Shown: positions 6,815 to 15,268 of the stretch, one piece after another
Layout: each line of letters starts with the position of its first letter
How positions within the stretch are numbered: the first letter of the stretch is position 1
NCBI RefSeq assembly: GCF_000178115.2
Contig: NC_014828.1
Location: forward strand, 1,953,310-2,017,309
Length of the DNA stretch: 64,000 nt
Source: Ethanoligenens harbinense YUAN-3
GTDB taxonomy: Bacteria > Bacillota > Clostridia > Oscillospirales > Ethanoligenentaceae
Direction of reading: 5' to 3'
Position numbers and translations under genes: made by a program
The notes under the pieces: generated by a model
Databases searched by the model: none
Told to the model about the DNA's origin: nothing
Seen by the model: the letters and a program-made list of their open reading frames with translations, nothing else

Positions 6815-8803
6815 GTGAAGACAATCAGCATAGATATCGAGACGTTCAGCGACGTCGATCTTGGCAAATGCGGCGTTTATCGCTATTGCAGTTCGCCTGC
6901 CTTCGAGATTCTCCTGTTCGGCTACAGCGTGGACGGAGGCCCGGTTAAAGTCGTCGACCTTGCCTGCGGTGAAAAGATCCCGGAGGACATCCTCGACGCG
7001 CTGACCGATGACACGGTTCTCAAATGGGCATTTAACGCAAACTTCGAACGCGTCTGCCTGTCGCGCTACCTGCGGGACATGGGCCGGGGCCTTGACCCGT
7101 TCCATGACAATCATCCGCTGTCATTGGAGCATGCCCGGTTCCTGAATCCGGAGGGCTGGCGCTGCTCGATGGTCTGGGCGGCGACAATGGGACTCCCTCT
7201 CAGCTTGAAAGGCGTCGGCGCAGTCCTGCAGCTTGCCGACCAGAAGATGGATGAAGGCAAGGCCCTCATCAAATACTTCTCCGTCCCCTGCGCACCCACC
7301 AAGGCGAACGGCGGACGCACTCGGAACCTGCCATCGGATGATCCCGGCAAATGGGCGACATTCAAGAAGTACAACCAGCGCGACGTCGAGGTCGAGATGA
7401 TGATCCAAAGGAAACTGCGGAGCTTCCCGGTGCCGGACTTCGTGTGGGACGAGTACCACATCGACCAGGAGATCAACGACCGAGGCGTGCGCATCGACAT
7501 GGATCTCGTGGAGAAGGCCATCGACATGGACACCCGCTCCCGCAGCGAGCTGACAGAGAAGATGCAGGCGATTACGAATCTGGAGAATCCGAACAGCGTC
7601 CAGCAGATGAAGCAGTGGCTCTCCGACAACGGCATGGAGGTCGACAGCCTCGGCAAAAAAGCAGTGACAGCCCTGCTCAAAACCGCGCCACCTGAACTCA
7701 CCGAAGTGCTGGAACTCCGGCAGCAGCTTGCGAAATCCAGCGTGAAGAAATACCAGACCATGCAGCGCGCCGTATGCTCCGATAGCCGTGCTCGCGGCAT
7801 GTTCATGTTCTACGGCGCGAATCGCACAGGCCGCTGGGCCGGACGGCTCATCCAGCTTCAGAATCTGCCGCAGAACCATCTGCCTGACCTGGATGCTGCA
7901 AGGGCGCTTGTGAAGTCCGGCGACTACGAGGCCGTGAAGATGATCTACGAGGATGTCCCGGACACACTCAGCCAGCTTATCCGCACTGCCTTCATTCCGA
8001 AGGACGGCTGCCGGTTCTACGTGGCGGACTTCTCCGCCATCGAGGCACGCGTCATCGCATGGTACGCAGGCGAAAAATGGAAGTCCGACGCGTTCGCGAA
8101 CGGCGAGGACATCTACTGCTCGACGGCAAGACGCATGTTCCACAAGCCGGTCGTCAAGCACGGCGTAAACGGCGAGCTTCGCGCCAAGGGCAAGATCGCT
8201 GAACTGGCGTGCGGCTACGGCGGCTCGACCGGCGCTTTGAAGGCGATGGGCGCACTCGAAATGGGCCTGTCGGAGGATGAGCTTCCGGACATCGTCTCCT
8301 CATGGCGTGACGCGAACCAGCAGATCGTGAAGTTCTGGTGGGACGTCGACAAGGCCGTCATGGCTGCCGTGAAAAACCACAAAACCACCCGGCTCGGCAG
8401 GCTCGCCTTCTTCTGGCAGGCGGGCATGCTGTTCATCACCCTGCCCTCCGGGCGGAACCTCGCCTATGTGAAGCCGAAGGTCGGCATGAACCGTTTCGGC
8501 GGCGAGTGCATCACCTATGAGGGCGTGGGCGGCACGAAGAAATGGGAACGCCTCGAATCGTACGGCCCGAAGTTCGTGGAGAACATCGTGCAGGCCACAA
8601 GCCGCGACATTCTGTGCAATTCGATGAAGATGCTCCGTCATTGCGACGTCTGCATGCATATCCACGACGAGCTGGTTATCGAAGCCGATCCGCGCGTATC
8701 GCTTGACACCTTGTGCGAGCAGATGGGACGCGTCCCTGCGTGGGCGGACGGTCTGGTGCTCCGCGCGGACGGTTACGTCTGCGATTTCTATAAGAAAGAC
8801 TGA
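6815..8803 (+). CDS. Phage family A DNA polymerase with 3'-5' exonuclease domain
   Basis: 662 residues, shorter than cellular Pol I because it lacks the 5' nuclease. The GTG at 6815 lies eight bases after GAGG and is preferred over GTG 6806, which touches that site. N-terminal proofreading exonuclease: ISIDIETFSDVDL (motif I D-x-E), KWAFNANFERVC, and Y-N-Q-R-D-V near residue 190. Polymerase motifs: NRTGRWAGRLIQLQNLP, motif A FYVADFSAIEARV, an O-helix-type region (KGKIAELACGYGGSTGALK), and motif C MHIHDELVIEAD. It replicates the phage genome with the primase-helicase downstream. Very secure. Confidence 0.97.
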   Translation: MKTISIDIETFSDVDLGKCGVYRYCSSPAFEILLFGYSVDGGPVKVVDLACGEKIPEDILDALTDDTVLKWAFNANFERVCLSRYLRDMGRGLDPFHDNHPLSLEHARFLNPEGWRCSMVWAATMGLPLSLKGVGAVLQLADQKMDEGKALIKYFSVPCAPTKANGGRTRNLPSDDPGKWATFKKYNQRDVEVEMMIQRKLRSFPVPDFVWDEYHIDQEINDRGVRIDMDLVEKAIDMDTRSRSELTEKMQAITNLENPNSVQQMKQWLSDNGMEVDSLGKKAVTALLKTAPPELTEVLELRQQLAKSSVKKYQTMQRAVCSDSRARGMFMFYGANRTGRWAGRLIQLQNLPQNHLPDLDAARALVKSGDYEAVKMIYEDVPDTLSQLIRTAFIPKDGCRFYVADFSAIEARVIAWYAGEKWKSDAFANGEDIYCSTARRMFHKPVVKHGVNGELRAKGKIAELACGYGGSTGALKAMGALEMGLSEDELPDIVSSWRDANQQIVKFWWDVDKAVMAAVKNHKTTRLGRLAFFWQAGMLFITLPSGRNLAYVKPKVGMNRFGGECITYEGVGGTKKWERLESYGPKFVENIVQATSRDILCNSMKMLRHCDVCMHIHDELVIEADPRVSLDTLCEQMGRVPAWADGLVLRADGYVCDFYKKD

Positions 8804-8810
8804 ATCTGTT

Positions 8811-8867
8811 TCGTCAAAAGCGGTCCGTCTCCTCCAGTGGGAAGTAGAGGCGGGCCGCTTTGTTTTG
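8811..8867 (+). ncRNA. TTCGTCAAAA/CCTCCAGTGG element, copy 2, with a 12-bp stem
   Basis: After TTCGTCAAAA, the arm at 8820-8831 (GCGGTCCGTCTC) pairs along all 12 positions, including two G-U pairs, with 8847-8858 (GAGGCGGGCCGC). The loop holds CTCCAGTGGGAAGTA. TTTGTTTTG follows, so it may act as a terminator or attenuator after the polymerase gene. The loop sequence is shared with copies at 4271 and 38761 while the stem sequence differs. Confidence 0.65.
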
Positions 8868-8899
8868 TCCGCCTGAATTTTTGAAAGGAGGATACCGGT

Positions 8900-9322
8900 T
8901 TGGATTACAGAAACTTTGAGGGCTATCCGGACCCGACATGCTGCGAGGCCTTGAGCCGCATCGAAATGGCGGAACGCAAGGCGCTCCGCGCGTTCCGGCC
9001 CATCATCTACGTCTGCTCGCCATACGCAGGAGACATCAAACACAACGTGGAGGCCGCACGCCGCTACTGCCGGTTCGCAGTCGAACAGGGATACATTCCG
9101 ATTGCGCCGCATCTGCTGTTTCCGCAGTTCCTTGACGACACCGATCCGACTGAGCGTGAGCTCGGATTGTTCTTCGGCAATGCGCTGATGAGCAAGTGTA
9201 CGGAGGTCTGGGTGTTCGGAAGACACATTTCTCGCGGCATGGCTGCGGAGATCCGGCGAGCCAGATGGAAAGGCCATCGCCTCCGCTACTTCACGGAGGA
9301 TCTGAAGGAGGTGTACGACTGA
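8900..9322 (+). CDS. DUF4406/nucleoside 2-deoxyribosyltransferase-like phage protein
   Basis: 140 residues from a TTG start, chosen because AAAGGAGG lies upstream and no ATG is better placed. The fold signature is a Rossmann-like start (FRPIIYVCSPYAGD) at about residues 34-46, then R-Y-C-R-F-A-V-E-Q-G-Y-I-P-I-A-P-H-L-L-F-P-Q, and a late W-V-F-G-R-H-I-S-R-G-M-A-A-E-I motif with the glutamate typical of this family. Members cleave or transfer nucleoside bases, or serve as nucleotide-binding proteins, in phage nucleotide metabolism. The stop overlaps the next start by one base. Confidence 0.8.
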   Translation: MDYRNFEGYPDPTCCEALSRIEMAERKALRAFRPIIYVCSPYAGDIKHNVEAARRYCRFAVEQGYIPIAPHLLFPQFLDDTDPTERELGLFFGNALMSKCTEVWVFGRHISRGMAAEIRRARWKGHRLRYFTEDLKEVYD

Positions 9323-11574
9323 TGTTCACCATCTATACGTCCGACGCCTACCAGCAGGAATCCAACTGCACCTACCCGCACCTAGTCCAGGTCACCGACG
9401 AGGCGAGCTTCAGGAAAGCCGTCTCGCACGACCACGTGTGCGCCAAGTACAGGAACAACTACCGCGGCAACGAGAACTTCATCTCCTCGGACTGCCTGCC
9501 GGTCGACTGCGACAACGACCACTCAGAGAACCCGGCGGACTGGAAGACGCCAAGGGATATCGAGGTGGCGCTGCCCGGCGTGTTCTTCGCCGTCCACTAC
9601 AGCCGCCACAACAACCGGCCCAAGGACGGCAAATCCGCAAGGCCGCGCTTCCACATCTTCTTCCAGATCGACCCGATCTCAAACTACGAAGCGTATGCCG
9701 CATTGAAGCAGCTCCTACACGACATATTCCCCTACTTGGACGGGAATGCGCTCGACGCGGCACGCTTCCTCTACGGGACAAGGAACCCGGAGGTCGAGTT
9801 CCATCCCGGAGGCAAGACGCTCACGGACTTCCTGTTCGGCGACGAGTTCGACAGGGACATGCCGGGCGGCTACGAGAAGCAGGCCACGATTCCGGAGGGC
9901 AGCCGGAACAACACGATGTTCCACTGGGCAGTACGCTCCATGAAACGCTATGGCGATTCAGAGGAATCCAAGAACGCGTATTTCACGGAAGCGGAGAAAT
10001 GCCAGCCGCCGCTCTCCACGGAGGAGCTGAACCACATCTGGAGAAGCGCACAGAAATACTATGCGAAGATCGCAAGCCAGCCCGGCTACGTGAACCCGCA
10101 GGAATACAACAATCCGAATCCCGGCTGGGACGAGCCGCTGCCGTTCTCACGGTACACGATGGCACCCTTCCCGGTCGACGCCCTGCCAGCTTCAATAGCC
10201 GACTACGTTCGCGCCGTCGCGGAAAGCACGCAGACCAGCGTCGACATGGCGGGCTCGATCGCAATATCCGTTCTCTCAACCTGTCTTCAGAAGAAGTACC
10301 GGATACAGGGCAAGTCCGACTGGATGGAACCCTTGAACACGTATGTGATCGTGATTGCGCCGCCTTCGGAGAGGAAGTCCTCGGTGCTGCATCTGATGCT
10401 GCAGCCTGTCAACGACTACGAGGTCGAATACAACAAGACCAATGCCGCGGCGGTCGAGGCCGGGCGCATGCAGAAGCGCGTACTGGAACGCAGGCAGAAG
10501 GCCCTCGAGGAGAAGGTCGCCAAGGGCAACGCCGATCCGGAGGAGCTTGAGCGCATCGCGCAGGAGGTCGCCGACTTCGAGGAAGTGAATCCGCTGCAAT
10601 TGTATGTGGATGATATTACGACCGAGAAGCTCGTCTCCGTCATCGCCAGCAACCACGGCCACGCCTCGCTGATCTCCAGTGAGGGCGGCATCTTCGACAC
10701 GCTCTCCGGCATCTACACGCGGAACGTGAACATCGACGTCATGCTCAAGGGCTACTCGGGAGACACGATCCGCGTCGACCGTATTGGCAGGGACAGCGAA
10801 AGCATCATGGACCCGGCGCTCACCATCCTCCTGATGGCGCAGCCGAACGTCGTATCCGCTGTCCTCAGCAACACGACCTTCCGCGGACGAGGCCTCACCG
10901 CAAGGTTCCTCTACAGCATGCCGGTCTCGAGTGTGGGAAGCCGCAGGTACCGGAGCGAGGCCGTGACCGACGGCATCTACCGTGCCTACGAGCGTCTGGT
11001 CGTAAACCTGCTGGACGACGAGTACCCGGCGAAGCCGCAGATTATAACGCTCTCGCCGGAAGCGGACTCTGAGCTTGAGTCGTTTGCGAACTGGCTGGAG
11101 CCCAAGCTTACGACCGATTATGCAGAGATGGCCGACTGGGCAGGAAAGCTCGTCGGCAACGTGCTGCGCATGTCCGGCCTCCTCTGCCGGGCTGGCACCT
11201 ACCAGAGCCACGACTTCCTTGACACCCACGGCGCGTTGACGGTCTCCGGCAAGACGATGGCGGACGCTATCCGGCTGGGCCGCTACTTCCTGAACCACGC
11301 GCAGGCCGCGTACTCCGTGCTGCCGGAGGATGCGATGTACCGGAATGCGGGCATGATCCTGCAGCGCATCAAGGAGCGGAAGCTCACCGCTTTCGACAGG
11401 CGTGCCGCGATGCGCATGTGCCGCACCTTCAAGACGGTCGACTCCATCCAGCCAGTGCTGGACTTCCTTGAGGACTACGGGTACATCGCGCAGAAGCCTC
11501 AGAAGTATTCCGGCACAGGCAGACCGCCGCTTCCCAAGTACGCCGTCAATCCGTGGCTGAAGGAGCACAAGTGA
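9322..11574 (+). CDS. Phage primase-helicase: AEP-type primase N-terminus, DUF3987 ATPase C-terminus
   Basis: 750 residues; the start is ATG at 9322, coupled as TGATG to the preceding gene. An archaeo-eukaryotic-type primase domain (residues about 1-200) shows the metal motif V-D-C-D-N near residue 61, the R-P-R-F-H-I-F-F motif and DAARFLYGTRNPEVEF. A primase C-terminal linker follows (SRNNTMFHWAVRSMKRYG). The DUF3987 helicase half has a Walker-A-like APPSERKSS near residue 346 and Walker-B region PLQLYVDDITTEKL. It would prime and unwind DNA at the phage origin, which probably lies just downstream (11576-11782). Family clear; exact catalytic assignment inferred. Confidence 0.92.
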   Translation: MFTIYTSDAYQQESNCTYPHLVQVTDEASFRKAVSHDHVCAKYRNNYRGNENFISSDCLPVDCDNDHSENPADWKTPRDIEVALPGVFFAVHYSRHNNRPKDGKSARPRFHIFFQIDPISNYEAYAALKQLLHDIFPYLDGNALDAARFLYGTRNPEVEFHPGGKTLTDFLFGDEFDRDMPGGYEKQATIPEGSRNNTMFHWAVRSMKRYGDSEESKNAYFTEAEKCQPPLSTEELNHIWRSAQKYYAKIASQPGYVNPQEYNNPNPGWDEPLPFSRYTMAPFPVDALPASIADYVRAVAESTQTSVDMAGSIAISVLSTCLQKKYRIQGKSDWMEPLNTYVIVIAPPSERKSSVLHLMLQPVNDYEVEYNKTNAAAVEAGRMQKRVLERRQKALEEKVAKGNADPEELERIAQEVADFEEVNPLQLYVDDITTEKLVSVIASNHGHASLISSEGGIFDTLSGIYTRNVNIDVMLKGYSGDTIRVDRIGRDSESIMDPALTILLMAQPNVVSAVLSNTTFRGRGLTARFLYSMPVSSVGSRRYRSEAVTDGIYRAYERLVVNLLDDEYPAKPQIITLSPEADSELESFANWLEPKLTTDYAEMADWAGKLVGNVLRMSGLLCRAGTYQSHDFLDTHGALTVSGKTMADAIRLGRYFLNHAQAAYSVLPEDAMYRNAGMILQRIKERKLTAFDRRAAMRMCRTFKTVDSIQPVLDFLEDYGYIAQKPQKYSGTGRPPLPKYAVNPWLKEHK

Positions 11575-11575
11575 G

Positions 11576-11782
11576 TTTTGTCATTTCGTCCTATGCCTGT
11601 CCTGACCTTCAGGACAGGTTCAGGGACACGAAAACATCAGCATCCATGCGGCTTTCAGGGTTTTGTCCCTTTTGTCCGAACCCCTATAAAAAGCAAAAAA
11701 GACTTATTTATTTATTATCAATTCTTCTACAAAACCATATGGAAATACGGATAGAGGGACAAAAGCGACAAAAGGGACAAAG
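11576..11782. other. Candidate phage replication origin: opposed 9-bp iterons flanking an AT-rich stretch
   Basis: Two tandem TTTTGTCC-type 9-mers (11661-11678) face three tandem GGGACAAAA-type 9-mers (11756-11782) across about 70 bases of very AT-rich DNA (11684-11745). Degenerate copies occur at 11576-11591, and an 8-bp hairpin CTGTCCTG/CAGGACAG lies near 11600. The spot is directly after the primase-helicase gene and holds no credible gene. Architecture resembles iteron plus DNA-unwinding element. Confidence 0.6.
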
Positions 11783-11818
11783 CCTCAAAAACGTTGAAAG
11801 CACGGAGGTTTTAACACC

Positions 11819-12376
11819 ATGAACAATTCAGGACAAGTCTTAGGCATTGACGGCCTAAAGGACAAAAGCTATCTCGCCCGCTGCCAGAAGACACTACGCA
11901 GCTGGGGAGCACCGTTCTCCGGATGGACATGCAAGGAGATCTACGACGTACGTGATGACGACTGGAACGCACCGCTCCACGCATGCGAGCTGTGCGGCTG
12001 CACCAAGGTCCGCTACGTTCACGTCATGACGCACCCGGACTACTTCGAGGATGTATCCGTCGGCTGCATCTGCGCCGGAATCATGGAAGGCGACATCCTC
12101 GCCGCCAAGGACCGCGAACGGCTGATGAGAAACCGCTCCAAGCGGAAACGCAGCTTCCCGAAACGCAAATGGACAAGGACGACAAACGGCTGGAGTCTCA
12201 CCTACCACGGAGAGCAGATCCTCATCGGGCGCAGCCGCCACAACCCGGAGCGCCTCGGCGTCAAATACAACGGCCAGTGCGTCTGGACATACAAGGGAAA
12301 GCCGATCACCGACTTCCTCTCCGCAGCCTACGCCGCATTCAACCTGGCCGACCCGGTTCCGGAGGCGAAACCATGA
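11819..12376 (+). CDS. Hypothetical phage protein with a zinc-ribbon-like motif
   Basis: 185 residues; ATG preceded by ACGGAGG. Residues about 55-85 contain CELCGCTKVRYVHVMTHPD and then V-G-C-I-C-A-G-I-M-E. The two CxxC/CxC clusters with conserved His suggest zinc binding. A basic stretch (RNRSKRKRSFPKRKWTR, about residues 100-118) suggests nucleic-acid contact. The C-terminal half has a repeated strand pattern. The gene follows the putative origin and overlaps the VRR-NUC gene by 4 bases, so a replication accessory role is plausible. No confident family name. Confidence 0.75.
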   Translation: MNNSGQVLGIDGLKDKSYLARCQKTLRSWGAPFSGWTCKEIYDVRDDDWNAPLHACELCGCTKVRYVHVMTHPDYFEDVSVGCICAGIMEGDILAAKDRERLMRNRSKRKRSFPKRKWTRTTNGWSLTYHGEQILIGRSRHNPERLGVKYNGQCVWTYKGKPITDFLSAAYAAFNLADPVPEAKP

Positions 12377-12660
12377 GAAGTGAAAAGCAGATCGAGCAGA
12401 AACTCGCCAGCGAGGTGAAGCGCCGCGGCGGCATCGCGCCGAAGTTCGTCTCACCCGGCTTCGACGGGATGCCGGACCGGATCATCCTGCTGCCCGGCGC
12501 ACGCATCGCCTTCGCAGAGCTCAAGGCACCCGGAAAGAAGCCAAGAAGACTGCAATATGCACGGCACCGACTCCTGCGGAAACTCGGATTCCGCGTCTAT
12601 GTCATCGACAATCCAGAACAGATCGGAGGTGTGATAGATGAAATTGAAAATAGTCTGTGA
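12373..12660 (+). CDS. VRR-NUC domain nuclease
   Basis: 95 residues, a minimal stand-alone VRR-NUC. The ATG at 12373 overlaps the preceding stop. Key residues of the PD-(D/E)XK core are visible: SEKQIEQKLASEVKRRGG, then G-F-D-G-M-P-D-R-I near residue 35, F-A-E-L-K-A-P-G-K-K-P (E-x-K) near residue 48, and Q-Y-A-R-H-R-L-L-R-K-L-G-F. Phage VRR-NUC proteins resolve branched DNA and normally precede the SNF2 helicase directly. Here an HNH gene separates them. Confidence 0.92.
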   Translation: MRSEKQIEQKLASEVKRRGGIAPKFVSPGFDGMPDRIILLPGARIAFAELKAPGKKPRRLQYARHRLLRKLGFRVYVIDNPEQIGGVIDEIENSL

Positions 12661-13150
12661 TTGGTGCGGACGTGAATTCTTCCGAGATTCAGCCCAGCTT
12701 AAAGGCAAGAAGCACCACTTCTGCAGCAGACAATGCCTCGCGGATTTCAGCAGCAAAGCGAAGAACCCAGACGGCTATGCCAGCCTCAAGGACTTCACTA
12801 ACATAAGCCAGCACATAACAAAGCTAAACGAGGAACTCAACCCGGATCGTATGACGCCTGAGACCAAGGAGAAACTCAGAGAATCCCGCCTCGGAAAAGG
12901 CAGATGCGACGGTTATTCCAAAATCCATGGACTCGCCGCACATCGCGTCGTAGCTGAACAGATGCTTGGAAGGTCATTGATGCCCGGAGAAGTCGTACAC
13001 CATCGTGACGGAAACCGATACAACAATTCTCCCGAGAATCTGGTCGTTTTTCCGTCGCAAAGTGCACACGCTCACCACCACAGCGAATTGAGATGGTTCA
13101 TCAAGCAGATAAAAGAAATGGAGGCCGAAGAAAATGCAAAAACTAAGTGA
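12638..13150 (+). CDS. HNH homing-type endonuclease with N-terminal zinc finger
   Basis: 170 residues. N-terminus: a Cys4 finger (CDWCGREF...FCSRQC). C-terminus: an HNH_3-type nuclease with H-R-V-V-A-E-Q-M-L-G-R-S-L, then E-V-V-H-H-R-D-G-N and N-S-P-E-N-L-V-V-F (about residues 108-145). It overlaps the VRR-NUC gene by 23 bases and the helicase gene by 17 in other frames, and it divides a pair that is usually adjacent. This suggests a free-standing homing endonuclease that inserted itself. Not essential for phage growth by inference. Confidence 0.9.
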   Translation: MKLKIVCDWCGREFFRDSAQLKGKKHHFCSRQCLADFSSKAKNPDGYASLKDFTNISQHITKLNEELNPDRMTPETKEKLRESRLGKGRCDGYSKIHGLAAHRVVAEQMLGRSLMPGEVVHHRDGNRYNNSPENLVVFPSQSAHAHHHSELRWFIKQIKEMEAEENAKTK

Positions 13151-14486
13151 CCTTCATTCCTACCAGAAATACTGCGTCTCCTATATCGAGACTCACAACA
13201 CAGCTGCCATCTTCCTTGATTGCGGTCTTGGGAAAACCATCATCACGCTGACTGCTGCCGTCGACCTTCTGTTTGACAGCTTCGAGGTCAGCCGGATTCT
13301 CGTAGTCGCGCCTCTTCGAGTGGCCCGCGACACCTGGCCCGCTGAAATCAGGAAATGGGAGCACCTCTCCGGTCTCACCTACGCCGTTGCAGTCGGAACC
13401 GCACGGGAACGCAAGGCGGCACTCATGCAACAGGCGGATATTACGATCATCAACCGGGAGAACCTTGGATGGCTGATCGACGACTCCGGCATTCCCTTCA
13501 CCTACGACATGGTGGTATTGGACGAGCTCTCCTCCTTCAAGAACCACAAGTCAAAGCGGTTCCGCGCCCTGATGAAGGTCAGGCCCAAGGTGAAGCGGAT
13601 CATCGGCCTCACCGGCACGCCATCAAGCAACGGATTGATGGATCTGTGGGCGGAGTTCAAGGTGCTGGACAAGGGAGAACGTCTCGGACGCTTCATCACC
13701 CAGTACCGGACGGCCTACTTCATGCCCGACAAGCGCAACGGCGAGATCATCTACTCCTACAAGCCGCTGCCGTATGCAGAGGACGCGATCTACCGGAAAA
13801 TCTCGGATATCACGATTTCCATGAAGTCGACCGATCATCTGAAGATGCCGGAGCTCATCTCCACGCAGTACGAGGTGCAGCTGTCCGCCGAGGAGCGCAA
13901 ACGGTACGAGGAGCTGAAGAACGATCTGGTGCTGGAACTTCACGGCGACGAGATCACCGCAGCGAACGCGGCAACGCTTACCGGGAAGCTCTCTCAGCTT
14001 GCAAACGGCGCGATCTACTCCGACGACGGGAAGATCATCGAATTCCATGACCGGAAGCTCGACGCCTTGGAGGACATCATCGAGGCCGCGAACGGGAAGC
14101 CGCTGCTTGTCGCCTACTGGTTCCGGCACGATCTGGAGAGAATCCGCAGACGGTTCGACGTCCGGGAGATCAAGTCGTCGCAGGACATCGATGACTGGAA
14201 TGCGGGCAATATTCCTGTAGCAGTCATCCACCCGGCCTCCGCCGGTCACGGGCTCAACCTGCAGTCCGGCGGATCGACGCTTGTCTGGTTCGGCCTCACG
14301 TGGTCATTGGAGCTCTACCAGCAGACGAACGCAAGGCTCTGGCGGCAAGGCCAGAAAAGCCGGACCGTCGTCATCCAGCACATCGTCACTGCGAGCACCA
14401 TTGACGGGCAGATCCTCAACGCCTTGAAACACAAGGACAAGACGCAGTCAGCGCTTATCGCTGCGGTGAAGGCGGTGATGCGATGA
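13134..14486 (+). CDS. SNF2-like DEAD/DEAH helicase
   Basis: 450 residues, the compact phage form of the SNF2 family. Motif Q/I: LHSYQKYCV and DCGLGKTIITL (Walker A). Motif Ia: ILVVAPLRVARDTWP. Motif II: MVVLDELSSFKNHKSKR (variant DEL-S in place of DEAH). Motif III: IIGLTGTPSSNGLMDLWAE. C-terminal helicase half with LVAYWFRHDLERI, HPASAGHGLNLQSGG and a final Q-T-N-A-R-L-W-R-Q-G-Q. It probably remodels replication or recombination intermediates with VRR-NUC. The start codon lies inside the HNH gene. Confidence 0.95.
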   Translation: MQKLSDLHSYQKYCVSYIETHNTAAIFLDCGLGKTIITLTAAVDLLFDSFEVSRILVVAPLRVARDTWPAEIRKWEHLSGLTYAVAVGTARERKAALMQQADITIINRENLGWLIDDSGIPFTYDMVVLDELSSFKNHKSKRFRALMKVRPKVKRIIGLTGTPSSNGLMDLWAEFKVLDKGERLGRFITQYRTAYFMPDKRNGEIIYSYKPLPYAEDAIYRKISDITISMKSTDHLKMPELISTQYEVQLSAEERKRYEELKNDLVLELHGDEITAANAATLTGKLSQLANGAIYSDDGKIIEFHDRKLDALEDIIEAANGKPLLVAYWFRHDLERIRRRFDVREIKSSQDIDDWNAGNIPVAVIHPASAGHGLNLQSGGSTLVWFGLTWSLELYQQTNARLWRQGQKSRTVVIQHIVTASTIDGQILNALKHKDKTQSALIAAVKAVMR

Positions 14487-14704
14487 ACGACCCCTACGAG
14501 AATCTCGCCAACGCCGTCATCCTGCAGGCTGTCCGCGACTACCGGACAGCACTGAAGGCCCTGCGCATGAACCCGCGGAACAAGGCCGCGCAAACGGAGA
14601 AGGAATCCGTCGAACGGTTCTTCCGGTCCCAGTGGTATCAGGCGCTGACGACGGTTGACGGCGAGATGCTGATAAAAAAGCTCAACGAGGAGGTGATGAG
14701 ATGA
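14483..14704 (+). CDS. Small hypothetical phage protein
   Basis: 73 residues, starting with an ATGA overlap on the helicase stop and ending with the same type of overlap on the next gene, so it is certainly translated in this operon. Largely helical, with a basic, aromatic centre (KESVERFFRSQWYQAL). Proteins of this size and composition are common between the helicase and DUF1492 genes of clostridial prophages. No function is known to me. Confidence 0.75.
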   Translation: MNDPYENLANAVILQAVRDYRTALKALRMNPRNKAAQTEKESVERFFRSQWYQALTTVDGEMLIKKLNEEVMR

Positions 14705-15114
14705 CTCCGAAGCAATATCTGAATCAGGCCAAGCACCTGGATGCGCTGATCCACTCGCGGCTCCGGGAGATCGACTACTGGAGGGAAATGTCCACCAGCG
14801 TCAGCGGCATGCGCTACGACGGCATGCCGAGGAACCCGAACACGCCAAGCGACGCGCACTTCGTCACCTGCCTCCACAAGATCGACGAGATACAGGCCGA
14901 CGTGGAGAAGAAGGTGGCGCAGCTCATTACGCTGCGGGACGAGATCAACGCGCGTATCGACCTGCTGGCTGATCCCGAGGAGCAGCTGGTTCTCCGCTAC
15001 CGGTACATCGACAACTGCACATGGGAGGAGATCGCCAGCATGCTGAACGTCAGCCTCCGCACCGTACACCGCATCCACGGATCGGCACTTCAGAACTTCA
15101 CAATGCCGGATTAG
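14701..15114 (+). CDS. DUF1492 (ArpU/RinA-like) late transcription regulator
   Basis: 137 residues. N-terminal half helical (MTPKQYLNQAKHLDALI) with coiled-coil character, then D-P-E-E-Q-L-V-L-R-Y-R-Y-I followed by a sigma-region-4-like HTH (WEEIASMLNVSLRTVHRIHG). DUF1492 and related ArpU/RinA proteins activate the packaging and structural genes of Gram-positive phages. It ends the early operon, five bases before four TGGCAC repeats that are its likely binding site. Confidence 0.9.
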   Translation: MTPKQYLNQAKHLDALIHSRLREIDYWREMSTSVSGMRYDGMPRNPNTPSDAHFVTCLHKIDEIQADVEKKVAQLITLRDEINARIDLLADPEEQLVLRYRYIDNCTWEEIASMLNVSLRTVHRIHGSALQNFTMPD

Positions 15115-15118
15115 AAAA

Positions 15119-15156
15119 GTTGGCACGGTTTGGCACACTTTGGCACAGAATGGCAG
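15119..15156 (+). promoter_or_regulatory. Four TGGCAC repeats at exact 10-bp spacing (late operator)
   Basis: TGGCAC begins at 15121, 15131 and 15141, with TGGCAG at 15151. Each is preceded by T or A, giving a fixed 10-bp helical period. The array follows the DUF1492 regulator and precedes the HNH-terminase region, so it is a good candidate activator site for late transcription. Confidence 0.7.
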
Positions 15157-15206
15157 ACGCCTTCTGTGTTATCCTTACAATAGCGAAAACCATAAGAAGA
15201 ACCACG

Positions 15207-15240
15207 AAGCCTTGCGAGCACCGCGCCCGCAGGGCTTTTC
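15207..15240 (+). terminator. Rho-independent terminator or attenuator
   Basis: AAGCCTTGCG (15207-15216) pairs with CGCAGGGCTT (15228-15237) over 10 bp with one G-U pair, followed by TTTTC. It stands between the TGGCAC array and the HNH gene and might be read through in late expression. Confidence 0.7.
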
Positions 15241-15268
15241 TTATGCCCGAAGGGAGGCGGCAAACGCT

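Noticed and set aside
5939-7114. 391-codon minus-strand frame opposite DUF2815 and polymerase
   Set aside because: Spans the intergenic hairpin and two real genes; composition is that of an antisense shadow.
10276-11568. 430-codon open frame on the minus strand opposite the primase-helicase
   Set aside because: Product is Val/Arg/His-rich with no family pattern; it is the antisense frame of a well-supported GC-rich gene.
11553-11822. 89-codon frame over the candidate origin
   Set aside because: Starts inside the primase gene and translates iterons; no ribosome site.
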